From Lactiplantibacillus pingfangensis (GTDB lineage: Bacteria; Bacillota; Bacilli; Lactobacillales; Lactobacillaceae), in contig NZ_BJDG01000027.1 in the NCBI RefSeq assembly GCF_005404945.1, positions 1-44,880 on the forward strand: a stretch of 44,880 bases of DNA, read 5' to 3'. The notes under the pieces were generated by a model, which did no database searches, was not told the origin of the DNA, and saw only the letters and a list, made by a program, of their open reading frames with translations. This document shows, piece after piece, positions 1 to 8,902 of the stretch. The number at the start of each line of letters is the position of its first letter. Position 1 is the first letter of the stretch. The position numbers and the translations under genes were made by a program.

Positions 1-24
1 AAGCACATAAAAAATCCGTTGCCA

Positions 25-48
25 GTAATCAAGATTGGTCTTGATTAC
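25..48. terminator. Perfect 10-bp hairpin at left edge
   Basis: GTAATCAAGA and TCTTGATTAC flank a TTGG loop, with further GTTG/CAAC pairing outside. It probably ends or attenuates a transcript from the gene left of the window. There is no clear T tract, so its role as a terminator is uncertain. Confidence 0.4.
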
Positions 49-70
49 CAACAACAGATATTATAGAGCC

Positions 71-113
71 AAATAAAGCTTCCGTTTAAAAATGCGGAAG
101 CTTTATTTGTCGT
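71..113. terminator. Bidirectional intrinsic terminator-like hairpin
   Basis: AAATAAAGCTTCCG and CGGAAGCTTTATTT are a perfect 14-bp inverted repeat around a 10-nt loop. The A-rich and T-rich stem ends would serve as a terminator on either strand, probably for the gene left of the window. Confidence 0.65.
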
Positions 114-120
114 TACTAAA

Positions 121-558
121 AGATTGAAAGTACAAAAAGGATCGTGAACAGAACTATATCAGCAACAGTCGATTCTAAACTCGCCTTGTGATGAATGCTC
201 CGCCAGTCAGAAACGTTGTGCCATGCGAGATAGTCTCAGCCAAACTATGGTCTGCCACTTCGATTCTAAGCCGATAAACTCACATCTTAGAATCGCCCGG
301 CAAGATTAAGCGCCAATCTTACCGACAGGCACAACGTTTCTGCCTAGCTCAGCTATTCAATAGCTGTAGGTTGGGAATGATCACATCGGTCGTGATGGTG
401 GCGTTACATCGGCTGTTTTTTGCCGACGTTACACCACGGACGGGCCGGGACACTTACGATTTTTGTAAGGGTTCTGGGCGAGGACCAAGACGTGCCTGGC
501 TTGGTCCGGTCCCACGACCGCATGTGATCAGTCCCAACCGGAAGTGACAGCTGTTAAT
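121..558 (-). repeat. Two-module structured intergenic repeat, copy 1 (modules A+B)
   Basis: This gene-free stretch is a full copy, in minus orientation, of the element also seen at 17262-17812 and 43131-43583. Module B is bounded by long arms at 204-222 and 328-347 (GAAACGTTGTGCC type). Module A is bounded by arms at 369-394 and 513-539 (GGTTGGGA..TGATCACATC type). Both contain smaller nested hairpins, so each could fold as a multi-branched cruciform or RNA. The short open frames inside are not conserved as proteins. Origin and role are unknown. Confidence 0.85.
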
Positions 559-593
559 TGATTTGTATGGGCTGGTTATTGACACATTGGGGC

Positions 594-1034
594 TTACTTG
601 ATGACATCTTTTTTAGCCTGTTCAACTAAGATATTATCGACGATGTCTTGTAGGCTAGTCTTAGCTAGCCGGGCCTCTGCCGCGGTTTGGGCCTCTTGAT
701 AGTATTGCGTTAAAACGGTCTGAATGTTGCCGCCCACAATACAATCAGGGTTGGTTTTCGTATCCACCGAAAATAGTGCCTTGTCACCTTCTACAGCATA
801 AAAAATGCTTAATAGTGAAATTTCAGTTAACGGTTTGGCTAAAACTGGCTGGGCTGTTCCTGCCGTGGTTGTAATCAGGCCAGCGTGCCGTAACTTACCC
901 ATTAATCGACGAACGACAACGGGACTAGTTTCGATACTACTAGCAATCAAATCACTGGTTAAATGCGATCCGGCATAGATTTTAATGAATGCAAGCAAAT
1001 GAATTGAGTCGCTAAAACGAGTTGAAACACGCAT
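594..1034 (-). CDS. Rrf2 family transcriptional regulator
   Basis: The product has 146 residues, the usual Rrf2 length. An N-terminal winged helix (about residues 1-65) includes a recognition region reading SPVVVRRLMGKLRHAGLI. The three clustered cysteines that bind Fe-S in IscR or NsrR are absent; the only cysteine lies in PDCIVGGN. It is therefore a YwnA-like Rrf2 protein without an obvious Fe-S cluster. The ATG at 1034 is chosen over an upstream GTG because AGGAGTG lies 6 nt before it and would overlap the GTG. It is divergent from the TetR gene at 1219, sharing an AT-rich intergenic region. The signal sensed is not evident. Confidence 0.85.
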   Translation of the reverse strand: MRVSTRFSDSIHLLAFIKIYAGSHLTSDLIASSIETSPVVVRRLMGKLRHAGLITTTAGTAQPVLAKPLTEISLLSIFYAVEGDKALFSVDTKTNPDCIVGGNIQTVLTQYYQEAQTAAEARLAKTSLQDIVDNILVEQAKKDVIK

Positions 1035-1218
1035 GTCAATCACTCCTGTAACTAGATTAATTACCGTGATTATAGCTGATTAAGATAATTAAAGCAATTA
1101 TAGCTATTTATCTAAAGTATCATGTAACTTTTCATCAATAATAATTGCTTATTATCATAAAATCGGTTATCTTAATGATGATGAATTGAGCAGTTACTTC
1201 AAAAAAGGAGCGAGTGAC

Positions 1219-1896
1219 ATGAGTGAAATTGAAACGATTCAGGCGTATTATGCGGCCTCATTGGGGAAGGACGGTCAAATTACGAAGACGCAGCAGCGGA
1301 TATTGGCTGCGGCGTTAGCGTTATTTGCCGAAAAAAGTTATGAGGAAGTGGGAACGCGTGAAATCGCGGATCGTGCTGGCGTGGCAGAGGGAACACTTTT
1401 TCATAATTTTGTTAATAAAAACGGAATTCTCGACGCCATCATGCAACCTATTATGCAGAACATTTTGCCGACAATGTTGAATACTTTAGATCAAGCCGTT
1501 CTCGATGGCGACAGCCAAACGTTAGATGCGTTTATTGTGGCGCTAGTGACTGATCGAGTGGCCTTTGCTGAGCGTAATCAAGAATCACTCGCGGTTATTT
1601 TATCGCAATTTTTTAATAACGAAGCTGATCGGGCAGCCGTGATGGGGATGGTTTCACCAGAAATATTAACGCAAGCGAATGTGGTGATGGACCGCTTGAA
1701 AGCTGCTGGTGAGCTAGTTGATTGGCCGAATCGCATGATTTTGCAATTATTATTCTCGACACTGGGTGGCTACTTGGTTGAAAAAGTGCTGTATCCGGAC
1801 TTGAATCAACTTGATACGAAACAGACCGTTCGTTATCTCAGTGATTTCTTAGTAAATGGGTTAAGTCCACGTCGAATGCCCTTACATGTGGATTAG
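1219..1896 (+). CDS. TetR/AcrR family transcriptional regulator
   Basis: The product has 225 residues. The N-terminal helix-turn-helix is typical of TetR (LAAALALFAEKSYEEVGTRE, then IADRAGVAEGTLFHNFVNK), and the C-terminal ligand domain is unassigned. The ATG at 1219 has AAAAGGAG 8 nt upstream, so a longer TTG-initiated form from 1186 is unlikely. It lies upstream of mntH in the same direction, but mntH has its own strong promoter, so a regulatory link to manganese uptake is only positional. Autoregulation through the shared intergenic region with the Rrf2 gene is plausible. Confidence 0.9.
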   Translation: MSEIETIQAYYAASLGKDGQITKTQQRILAAALALFAEKSYEEVGTREIADRAGVAEGTLFHNFVNKNGILDAIMQPIMQNILPTMLNTLDQAVLDGDSQTLDAFIVALVTDRVAFAERNQESLAVILSQFFNNEADRAAVMGMVSPEILTQANVVMDRLKAAGELVDWPNRMILQLLFSTLGGYLVEKVLYPDLNQLDTKQTVRYLSDFLVNGLSPRRMPLHVD

Positions 1897-1945
1897 ACCG
1901 AAGCCGGCAAAGGTTTAGGACTACCAAAAAATAAAATAAAAACAG

Positions 1946-1973
1946 TTGACTATTATCTCATGGGTGATATACT
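1946..1973 (+). promoter_or_regulatory. Promoter of mntH, extended -10
   Basis: TTGACT (1946-1951) and TATACT (1968-1973) are 16 bp apart, and a TG at 1965-1966 makes an extended -10. This predicts a start near 1980 and a leader of about 105 nt before mntH. Confidence 0.75.
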
Positions 1974-1979
1974 ACCAAT

Positions 1980-2078
1980 TGGAATTGAAGCAAGCGCTCA
2001 ATTAGCAACAACGAGTGTTGGCTGTTGAGGATCACACAGTAGTCCACAACCTGAATTCTAAACCAATAGAAGAGAGGG
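1980..2078 (+). promoter_or_regulatory. Structured 5' leader of mntH
   Basis: The predicted leader can close on itself: GAATT at 1982-1986 pairs with AATTC at 2054-2058. Inside lie CAACGAGTGTTG and a hairpin of GTTG-A-GGA (2024-2031) with TCC-A-CAAC (2043-2050). I do not recognise the conserved loops of the manganese yybP-ykoY riboswitch, and there is no obvious terminator. It may be a metal- or translation-control leader, or merely a structured UTR. Confidence 0.35.
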
Positions 2079-2085
2079 TTTCATA

Positions 2086-3486
2086 ATGAAACTAGCAAAA
2101 ACGAAGGACCGTTCAGCGATGTTAGCCACCAAGGGAAGTACCGGGAGTGGCATTCATTCGACTGGGACCGATAGTAAAAGCTTGGACGAAGTGAATGGGA
2201 GTGTTCGAGTTCCGAAAAATGCGAGCTTTTGGCGCACATTAGTCGCATATACGGGACCGGGGGCTTTAGTCGCAGTCGGGTACATGGATCCAGGTAACTG
2301 GATTACATCGATTGCTGGGGGTTCACAGTATAAGTACGCGTTGCTATCCGTGATCTTACTTTCAAGTTTGATTGCGATGTTATTACAAGCGATGGCAGCG
2401 CGGTTGGGGATTGTCACTGGGAAAGATTTAGCCCAATTGACCCGGGAACGGACGTCAAAAGGGATGGGGATCTTCCTCTGGATTATTACTGAATTAGCCA
2501 TTATGGCGACCGATGTGGCTGAAATCATTGGTTCCGGGATTGCGTTGAAACTGTTATTTGGTTTCCCATTGATCGTCGGAATCTTGATTACCACTGCCGA
2601 TGTTTTGATACTGTTATTATTGATGAAGTTAGGCTTCCGTAAAATTGAAGCCATCGTAGCAACTTTGGTTGCGGTAATCTTATTCGTGTTCTTATACGAA
2701 GTGATTATTTCACAGCCGAACGTGCCACAAATGTTAAAAGGTTATGTCCCAACCACTAAGATTGTCAGCAATCAATCGATGCTGTACTTGGCATTGGGGA
2801 TTGTTGGGGCAACCGTGATGCCACATAACTTGTACTTGGGTTCTTCCATTTCACAAACTCGGGCCGTTGACCGGAGTGATGAAAAAGAAGTTGCCAAGGC
2901 CGTTAAATTTACAACGATTGATTCTAATATTCAATTATCAGTGGCGTTTGTTGTGAACAGTTTACTGTTAATCTTAGGGGCTGCTTTGTTCTTCGGAACT
3001 AAGGGTGATTTAGGCCGATTCGTTGACTTATATAACGCTTTAGGTGATAGCAAGATTGTGGGATCTATTGCGAGTCCTGTCTTGAGCATGTTGTTCGCCG
3101 TGGCGTTGTTATCTTCTGGTCAAAGTTCAACCATTACTGGGACGCTATCTGGTCAGATTATCATGGAAGGCTTTATCCGTTTGAAGATGCCACTATGGGC
3201 ACAACGGTTATTGACTCGGTTGATTTCCGTGGCGCCAGTGTTAGCTTTTGCTATTTACTACCATGGCAACGAAGCTAAGATTGAAAGCCTCCTGACGTTC
3301 TCACAAGTCTTCTTGAGTATCGCGTTACCATTTGCCATGATTCCACTGGTTAAGTTTACGAGTGATGCCAAGTTGATGGGCAAGTTTAAGAGTCGCCGTT
3401 GGGTTGAATGGACTGCTTGGGTGATCACCGCGGTCTTGATTATCTTGAACATTTACTTGATTTTACAAACGGTTGGCTTGGTTTAA
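2086..3486 (+). CDS. mntH: Nramp family Mn2+/divalent metal:H+ symporter
   Basis: This is an integral membrane importer of Mn2+ driven by protons, 466 residues with about 11 membrane helices. Helix 1 carries the metal-site motif DPGNW (D68-N71) and helix 6 carries MPHN (245-248). These are the two Nramp signatures. The first 45 residues are a hydrophilic cytoplasmic extension. The ATG at 2086 follows GAGAGGG. It is monocistronic, with its own promoter, a long leader and a terminator at 3511. L. plantarum-group bacteria accumulate Mn2+ as an oxidative-stress defence and carry several mntH paralogues; which one this is cannot be told from the sequence alone. Confidence 0.95.
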   Translation: MKLAKTKDRSAMLATKGSTGSGIHSTGTDSKSLDEVNGSVRVPKNASFWRTLVAYTGPGALVAVGYMDPGNWITSIAGGSQYKYALLSVILLSSLIAMLLQAMAARLGIVTGKDLAQLTRERTSKGMGIFLWIITELAIMATDVAEIIGSGIALKLLFGFPLIVGILITTADVLILLLLMKLGFRKIEAIVATLVAVILFVFLYEVIISQPNVPQMLKGYVPTTKIVSNQSMLYLALGIVGATVMPHNLYLGSSISQTRAVDRSDEKEVAKAVKFTTIDSNIQLSVAFVVNSLLLILGAALFFGTKGDLGRFVDLYNALGDSKIVGSIASPVLSMLFAVALLSSGQSSTITGTLSGQIIMEGFIRLKMPLWAQRLLTRLISVAPVLAFAIYYHGNEAKIESLLTFSQVFLSIALPFAMIPLVKFTSDAKLMGKFKSRRWVEWTAWVITAVLIILNIYLILQTVGLV

Positions 3487-3510
3487 GCGATAAGCCAATG
3501 CTGATAAATA

Positions 3511-3549
3511 AAAATGGACGAACAACTGAGGTTGTCTGTCCATTTTTTT
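3511..3549. terminator. Bidirectional terminator between mntH and the 3580 operon
   Basis: AAAATGGACGAACAAC pairs with GTTGTCTGTCCATTTT, and T runs lie on both sides. It serves mntH on the plus strand and the convergent operon on the minus strand. Confidence 0.85.
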
Positions 3550-3579
3550 GTTCTCAGAAGTTAGTGAGGAGGGGGACAA

Positions 3580-4206
3580 TTACCCTGCTGTTGCCAAAGA
3601 AAAGGGGGTTGGGTTAAGCAGGTTTGCGAGTAATGGCAGGATACCCGTCGTTAAATCGTATAAATCACTGATCGTCACCGGCCAATTGTGGGCTGTGACG
3701 GCAGTTAGTAACTCATCTTGTGAAATGACGGTTTGGCTGATGGGGAGGATCAGCGCCGGTGCCGTCGTTGCAGTCGTCAAGGGAACTAAGTCATGGACAA
3801 AATAAGCGAAGTCTGGTGCGGTATTCAGTAGCAGGGTGAGGTGACTGATTTCTTGGGGATCAATTTGCTGCATGAGCTGTAGCGTTTGGGGTGCAGAATA
3901 CACCATTGCCGCATAGCGTTTCAAAGGTAACGCTGGTAATTCAGTCGTTGGCGGGGCCAACGTGACAGTTAAGCCCAATTGCCAACTAGCGAGTAAGAGT
4001 GCTGGAATCGGAGCTGGGTTAGTGGTGCTAATGAGGATGGCTTGACCAGGCTGGACGGCTTGTTGTTGTAAGCTCGTCCGACACAAGGTCAAGTCTTCGA
4101 GGAGATCAGCACCAGTGTACCAGATGCCCTGAGCCTGATTTTGTAGTAGCGGTTGTTGATAGTTTTTTCGCAATTGCGTTTCAATCTTTTTAGTCAAATT
4201 AGACAT
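3580..4206 (-). CDS. Short protein like the N-terminal part of an acyl-CoA synthetase (AMP-binding family)
   Basis: The product has 208 residues. The segment WYTGADLLEDLTLCRTSL through LISTTNPAPIPALLLASWQL matches the opening subdomain of adenylate-forming ligases. The family's P-loop (SSGTTGxPKG), the A5 and A7 motifs and the C-terminal domain are missing; only a faint LTTGILP occurs near the end. Families of this type normally exceed 450 residues, so this is either a truncated relic or a stand-alone non-catalytic fragment. The ATG at 4206 follows AAAGGAGGAGG. It is the last gene of a minus-strand operon (4835 to 3580), 36 nt after the preceding gene. No catalytic activity should be assumed. 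Confidence 0.6.
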   Translation of the reverse strand: MSNLTKKIETQLRKNYQQPLLQNQAQGIWYTGADLLEDLTLCRTSLQQQAVQPGQAILISTTNPAPIPALLLASWQLGLTVTLAPPTTELPALPLKRYAAMVYSAPQTLQLMQQIDPQEISHLTLLLNTAPDFAYFVHDLVPLTTATTAPALILPISQTVISQDELLTAVTAHNWPVTISDLYDLTTGILPLLANLLNPTPFSLATAG

Positions 4207-4242
4207 CTGATTACCTCCTCCTTTCAATGACATTAATACGGG

Positions 4243-4545
4243 CTACTTAGTAGGTTGATAGCGCAACTTGTCAAGATTTTGACTGCTAGTATCAATGGTG
4301 TCGATAACTTGAGTTTGCATTGTTTTAGCAACTAATTTAGCGGCGTGTGGCGTTAAATCGTTGGCAGCTTTTGGTTGGGATGGCCGGGTCGCAATGTTGG
4401 TGCCTTCGTTAACATGACTAACTAAACTAGTTGAAGTTGCGACGGGTTGCGCAGTGGTTGTGTCAGCGAAAGCTGTACCAGTTGTTGCGAATAGGGTGCC
4501 GGCGGCCATTAGGGTAATCGTTAATTTCTTTAAAGTGTTTTTCAT
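4243..4545 (-). CDS. Small secreted protein of unknown function
   Basis: The product has 100 residues. A clear Sec signal peptide (MKNTLKKLTITLMAAGTLFA) ends in a likely cleavage site after AFA, before DTTTAQ. The mature part is about 70 residues, Thr/Ala/Asn-rich, with no cysteine, LPxTG or recognised domain. The ATG at 4545 has AAGGAG 8-9 nt upstream. It is the middle gene of the minus-strand operon. I do not recognise the family; an exported regulator or cell-surface peptide is possible but unsupported. Confidence 0.75.
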   Translation of the reverse strand: MKNTLKKLTITLMAAGTLFATTGTAFADTTTAQPVATSTSLVSHVNEGTNIATRPSQPKAANDLTPHAAKLVAKTMQTQVIDTIDTSSQNLDKLRYQPTK

Positions 4546-4586
4546 GATAATCGAGCTCCTTTTAGTTGAGTGGGTTGTTTTTTTAG

Positions 4587-4835
4587 TTAGGCGACTGGGA
4601 CGAGCCAATCGTTGGAAAGTAGTTGATGGAATTTACGGCCAAGTGGCACCCATAATTCGGACTGGCAGATGTTACGGGCCGTCTCCCAAAACAGCGGATC
4701 GTTGAGTTGGTCATTGCTTAATTTTACTTTGACATACTCGCCTTGTTCCGTTTTCGCAATTACTAGCGGGTAAAAGACTTTTACCAAATGAACTGCGGTA
4801 ATATTTTTAATTTTAGGATCGGTATCTAATAACAT
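4587..4835 (-). CDS. Small conserved protein, paralogue of 20564-20830
   Basis: The product has 82 residues, is soluble and is basic-aromatic. By hand alignment it is about 60% identical to the protein at 20564-20830, sharing the blocks VKVFYP, LFWET, LWVP and FHQLL..DW. That makes it a genuine protein family with two members here. The ATG at 4835 has AAGGAG 8 nt upstream. It is the first gene of a three-gene operon, behind an unusual upstream region with repeated CTTAG boxes (4924-4963). Function is unknown. Confidence 0.8.
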   Translation of the reverse strand: MLLDTDPKIKNITAVHLVKVFYPLVIAKTEQGEYVKVKLSNDQLNDPLFWETARNICQSELWVPLGRKFHQLLSNDWLVPVA

Positions 4836-4871
4836 ATTTCCAGCTCCTTAGTTGCTTGCTTGACTTGAATG

Positions 4872-4877
4872 ACTATA
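4872..4877 (-). promoter_or_regulatory. -10 box for the 4835-3580 operon
   Basis: On the minus strand this reads TATAGT, about 36 nt before the start codon. No good -35 lies 17 bp upstream, which is compatible with an activator acting from the 4924-4963 boxes. Confidence 0.45.
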
Positions 4878-4923
4878 GTTTACCGGCAAATGGCGGGCGT
4901 AACTATCGACTTTTCGTAAATCT

Positions 4924-4963
4924 AATCTAAGAATTTCTTAGAAAGCCGCTTAGATTCATTAAG
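4924..4963. promoter_or_regulatory. Cluster of CTTAG/TTAAG boxes, candidate operator
   Basis: AATCTAAG (4924-4931) and CTTAGATT (4949-4956) form an inverted repeat. Within it lies the palindrome CTAAGAATTTCTTAG (4927-4941), and ATTAAG follows at 4958-4963. The direct spacing of the CTTAG units is near one helical turn, as for response-regulator sites. It lies between the divergent 4835 operon and the P-type ATPase gene and could control either. Confidence 0.45.
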
Positions 4964-5091
4964 AAAGGCGAGCTGTCGCGGTTACTAGCTTAAAAATATG
5001 TTAAATCCAACATTTTTTGAGCGTTAGAATCGTCAAAAAAATGCAAAAATGCTTACAATAGAAGATAAAGCAAACTGAGGGGGCCACCACG

Positions 5092-7431
5092 ATGACTGAA
5101 CGGGACTTACCACCACTAAAACAAGGCTTAACGACCGCCGAGGTGCAACAACGGCTAGCGGCGGGACTGCATAATGAGCCACTGCCACCATTGACGCGGA
5201 GTGTCCAACAGATATTCCGGGACAACTTATTGACATTATTCAATTTAATTAATGTGTTATTAGGTGGATTAGTCTTTATTACCGGGAGCTATAAAAACCT
5301 GCTCTTTTTAGCCGTTGTGATCATGAATACGGCAATCGGTATTTTTCAAGAAATTCGCGCTAAGCGGCAAGTGGATAAATTGACGATACTGTCGGCAGCC
5401 AAGATGAACGTTTGGCGTGATGGGCAGCTAGTTGCGGTGGATCAAGCGGATTTGGTTCAGGATGATTTGATTAGTGTGACGCGTGGTGACCAGTTGCCAG
5501 TCGATGTGGTCGTCCGTGAAACGACAGGCCTAGAAGTCGATGAATCTCAAATTACGGGTGAGTCTGAACCAATTATTAAGGGTAATGGCGATGAGCTGAT
5601 TTCAGGGAGCGTTTTATTAGGTGGTCACGGAACCGTCCAAGCAACCGTGGTTGGTCACGGGAGCTATATCAAACAGTTGGCCCGTTCCGCGAAAACGAGT
5701 CATCGGACGACGAGCCAGCTACTGACGATTATTAATCGGATCATTAAAATATTAACGTTTACCATTATTCCTTTAGGCGCAGCACTGTTTATCTCGACCT
5801 TGATGCGTGGGTCTGGTCAAAATCGGGCCATTTTAGGCACTGTCGCGGCAATGGTTGGCATGATTCCAGAAGGCTTGGTGTTACTAACTTCGGTCGCACT
5901 GGCTGCTGGTGCCTTCACGCTCGGGCGACATCAAGTGTTGGTTCGTGAATTGCCGGCAATTGAGGCCTTAGCCCGAGTGGATATTTTATGTCTCGACAAA
6001 ACGGGGACAATTACGAGCGGCAATCTAAAATTTGAACGGATTGAGCCTTGGGCGGATGTTGCCGCAGCAACGGTGCAGACCACTTTGGCAAAAGTAGTGA
6101 GTGCCATTAATGATGATAACGAAACGGCCCAGGCCATTCAGCAAGGTTTAGGCAAACCAGCAGTCACACCGGACGAAGTGATGCCATTTTCGTCAGGACG
6201 CAAGTGGAGTGGCGCCAGTTTTGCGGGGCAAGCCTATGTGCTCGGCGCACCAGAATTTATTTTTAGAGAAGTTTCACCAGCGTTAAAGCAACGTATCCAT
6301 CAGTTAGCCCAACAAGGTTTTCGGGTGTTAGTTTTGGCAAAAGTGGCCCAGCTAACGACTCCCAAGCCGACAAGCCCCGAAGCATTAGGACTAGTTCTGA
6401 TTACGGATGAATTACGTCCGCATGCACAAGCGACGTTTGGCTTTTTTGCCAAACAAGATGTCGCCTTTAAAGTTATTTCTGGGGATAACCCAGTTACGGT
6501 GGCTAGTATTGCCCAACGTGCTGGGATTGCAGGTGCGGATCAATTGGTTGATATGAGTCAAGTGGGGACTGAGCCCGACTATGATCAGTTAGTCGCGACT
6601 TACAACGTCTTTGGCCGGGTGACGCCGCAACAAAAAGCCGGTCTGATTAAGGCTTATCAAAGGGCCGGGCATACCGTGGCAATGACCGGTGACGGGGTGA
6701 ACGATTTGCTGGCGATGCGCCAATCTGATTGTAGTATTGCGATGGCCAGTGGGAGTGAAGCGACTAAAAGCCTAGCTGACTTTGTCTTGTTAGACTCTAA
6801 TTTTGATGCGATGATTCAAGTTCTGAATGAAGGCCGGCGGGTCATCAATAATATTGAACGCGTGGCTGCGCTGTATTTGATCAAAACCATGTATTCCGTT
6901 GCCTTGACCGTCATCTTTATTTTTATGCGCCACAGTTATCCGTTCGAGCCGATTCAGTTAACGCCAATTTCATCACTGATGGTCGGTATTCCCACGTTCT
7001 TCTTGGCACTGCAACCGGACTATACGCGAATCACCAGTCGTTTCATGAAACAGGTGATGGAAATTGCCGTGCCTGCCGCAATTGCGGTTGTGGGCTATAT
7101 TATGGTCATTGATTTGTTGGGGGCTGAATTTAACTTGAACTTTGCCACGACGTCCACCTTAAATGTGTTGTTGACGGGAATTATTAGTTTGAACGCGCTC
7201 TTAATTGCGGCGCGGCCGTTGAATCGCTTTAAGATTGGGTTAGTCGCACTGATGGCAATCTTGTTCGCACTCGCATTCCTAGTTGGCGGGCAGATTTTCT
7301 CGCTAGTCAATTTGTTGGATTGGCAGTTAGCGATGATCTATTTGCCGTTAATGTTAAGTGCGTACCCCGTATTCGTCTTATTGCAAAACGGCCTCGGCCG
7401 GCGCGTCCTGAGTAAGATTCACTGGAAATAA
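5092..7431 (+). CDS. P-type cation-translocating ATPase, CtpE-like (probable Ca2+)
   Basis: The product is a membrane ATPase of 779 residues. The actuator loop has ITGESEP. The phosphorylation site is CLDKTGTITSG, with D302 as acceptor. The hinge motif is MTGDGVNDLLA. Transmembrane helix 4 carries MIPEGLVLLTSVALAAG, the PEGL signature of the CtpE-type subgroup for which Ca2+ transport has been reported in mycobacteria. There is no N-terminal heavy-metal domain or CPx motif, so it is not a copper or cadmium pump. The ATG at 5092 follows GAGGGGG. It is monocistronic, ending in a shared terminator with the two-component genes. Substrate is inferred from subgroup similarity only. Confidence 0.88.
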   Translation: MTERDLPPLKQGLTTAEVQQRLAAGLHNEPLPPLTRSVQQIFRDNLLTLFNLINVLLGGLVFITGSYKNLLFLAVVIMNTAIGIFQEIRAKRQVDKLTILSAAKMNVWRDGQLVAVDQADLVQDDLISVTRGDQLPVDVVVRETTGLEVDESQITGESEPIIKGNGDELISGSVLLGGHGTVQATVVGHGSYIKQLARSAKTSHRTTSQLLTIINRIIKILTFTIIPLGAALFISTLMRGSGQNRAILGTVAAMVGMIPEGLVLLTSVALAAGAFTLGRHQVLVRELPAIEALARVDILCLDKTGTITSGNLKFERIEPWADVAAATVQTTLAKVVSAINDDNETAQAIQQGLGKPAVTPDEVMPFSSGRKWSGASFAGQAYVLGAPEFIFREVSPALKQRIHQLAQQGFRVLVLAKVAQLTTPKPTSPEALGLVLITDELRPHAQATFGFFAKQDVAFKVISGDNPVTVASIAQRAGIAGADQLVDMSQVGTEPDYDQLVATYNVFGRVTPQQKAGLIKAYQRAGHTVAMTGDGVNDLLAMRQSDCSIAMASGSEATKSLADFVLLDSNFDAMIQVLNEGRRVINNIERVAALYLIKTMYSVALTVIFIFMRHSYPFEPIQLTPISSLMVGIPTFFLALQPDYTRITSRFMKQVMEIAVPAAIAVVGYIMVIDLLGAEFNLNFATTSTLNVLLTGIISLNALLIAARPLNRFKIGLVALMAILFALAFLVGGQIFSLVNLLDWQLAMIYLPLMLSAYPVFVLLQNGLGRRVLSKIHWK

Positions 7432-7447
7432 GGATGTCTTGCATAGT

Positions 7448-7511
7448 AAAAAAACATCGGTCACCCATTACTTGAAGAAGGCCTTCAAATAATGAGTACC
7501 GATGTTTTTGA
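7448..7511. terminator. Long bidirectional terminator
   Basis: AAAAACATCGGT pairs with ACCGATGTTTTT. Inside, ACCCATTACTTGAAG pairs imperfectly with CTTCAAATAATGAGT. It separates the convergent ATPase and histidine-kinase genes and is usable on both strands. Confidence 0.88.
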
Positions 7512-7525
7512 GTTGTTTTTACAGC

Positions 7526-8902
7526 TTATTTTGTCCAAATCAAAGTAAAGACGCTCCCTTGAGGCTGATTGTCCGTAACTTCAATTTTGGCATGATTCAA
7601 ACTGACTAATTGTTGTACGATTGCTAAGCCTAAACCGCTGCCTCCAACTTCTTGTGAACGTGATTGATCGACACGGTAGAATCGTTGGAAGATGGCTGCT
7701 TTTTGGTCATCTGGGATCCCTTCACCACAGTCAGATACGGCTAATCGGACGTCATGGTCGGTCGCGTGTAAACTCAGCGTGATAGGCTGATCGGCTGGTG
7801 AGTATTTATGGGCATTATCCAGTAAAGCCACCACGATTTGTTGGAGCATCTCGGCATTGCCGTTGACGTGAATATCGGCGTCAATGGCTAATTTGAGTGG
7901 TTGCGATAGTGACGGTTGATAGTGTTCGCCAAGCTGTAATAGCAAAAATGATAAGTCCTGATCGACTAGCGTTAATTTAGCGCGATCCGCGCGTGATAAA
8001 TGGAGTAGATTTTCAATTAAATGTTGCATGCGCAAGGATTCTTCATCAATGAAGTTTAGCGATTCCGGGATCACTTCTGGATGAGCATCGCCACGTCGTC
8101 GAATCAAGCTTAAATTACCACGAATGGCGGCGATTGGCGTCCGAAGTTCATGGGAGGCATCTGAAATAAATTGACGCTCATGTTGCAAGCGTTGATTTTG
8201 GGTGACTAACAAATCATTAAAAGCGTGTCCAAGGTCGTTGATTTCTCTTGGACTGGTTGGCACGGTTAACGTTGGCTGGTCGGCGTCCGGTTGATTGGAC
8301 GTATACTTAGTTTCGTGCAACAGACTGATGGTCGGGGCACTTAAACGCGCCGCTAACCGGTGAGCCCACCAAGTTCCAGCCGCCAGTGTGAGCAATGTCA
8401 CTAAAATCGTGAGACAGATTAAAATTAATAAACTATCTAGTAGCCGACGTAGACTAACCCACAATTGATAAGTGTTTTCGCCGTCTTTTTGCGTATACGC
8501 GAGAAAGAAGCCAAACCCACGGACATGAACTAACGCGCCGACAAAATGAGTTTGTTTTTCGGCAAAGAAGGCTTTTGATGATGGGGAGGTTAAAATCGTT
8601 TGCTTCGTTTTGGTGGCCGTCGTCAAGGTCGCCTTGTCAGTTGTCACCCGGATGAAAGCGGCCTGCTTTGAATCGCGGGTCGTATTATTATTCCACCGAA
8701 TGAAGCTAGGGACGTCTTTAATGTTAGCTTGATGCAAACTAGTCATCAATTCGCGGGCTTCGCGGGAAGTGTTGAGAGTCTGCTGCCCACCAACAATGAT
8801 TAAAATAATGGCACTAATCATGAGCGTGATGGTGAGGACGAGGCGCTTGAAAGCTTGGTTAATTAACTGTTCGTATGTTGGAATTGAGTTACTTTTCGGC
8901 AT
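7526..8902 (-). CDS. Two-component sensor histidine kinase
   Basis: The product has 458 residues. TM1 is at about 19-39, an extracytoplasmic sensor loop follows to about 150, and TM2 is at about 157-177. A HAMP linker runs to about 240. The phosphoacceptor helix is FISDASHELRTPIAAIRGN with H251. The ATPase domain has N-box VALLDNAHKYSP, G1 DCGEGIPD and G2 GSGLGLAIV. It overlaps the upstream response-regulator gene by 14 nt, so the two are translationally coupled. The sensor loop matches no domain I recognise, so the stimulus is unknown. Confidence 0.95.
   Translation of the reverse strand: MPKSNSIPTYEQLINQAFKRLVLTITLMISAIILIIVGGQQTLNTSREARELMTSLHQANIKDVPSFIRWNNNTTRDSKQAAFIRVTTDKATLTTATKTKQTILTSPSSKAFFAEKQTHFVGALVHVRGFGFFLAYTQKDGENTYQLWVSLRRLLDSLLILICLTILVTLLTLAAGTWWAHRLAARLSAPTISLLHETKYTSNQPDADQPTLTVPTSPREINDLGHAFNDLLVTQNQRLQHERQFISDASHELRTPIAAIRGNLSLIRRRGDAHPEVIPESLNFIDEESLRMQHLIENLLHLSRADRAKLTLVDQDLSFLLLQLGEHYQPSLSQPLKLAIDADIHVNGNAEMLQQIVVALLDNAHKYSPADQPITLSLHATDHDVRLAVSDCGEGIPDDQKAAIFQRFYRVDQSRSQEVGGSGLGLAIVQQLVSLNHAKIEVTDNQPQGSVFTLIWTK

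Noticed and set aside
2154-2654. 166-residue antisense frame over mntH
   Set aside because: It mirrors the hydrophobic codons of mntH on the opposite strand and has no ribosome site.
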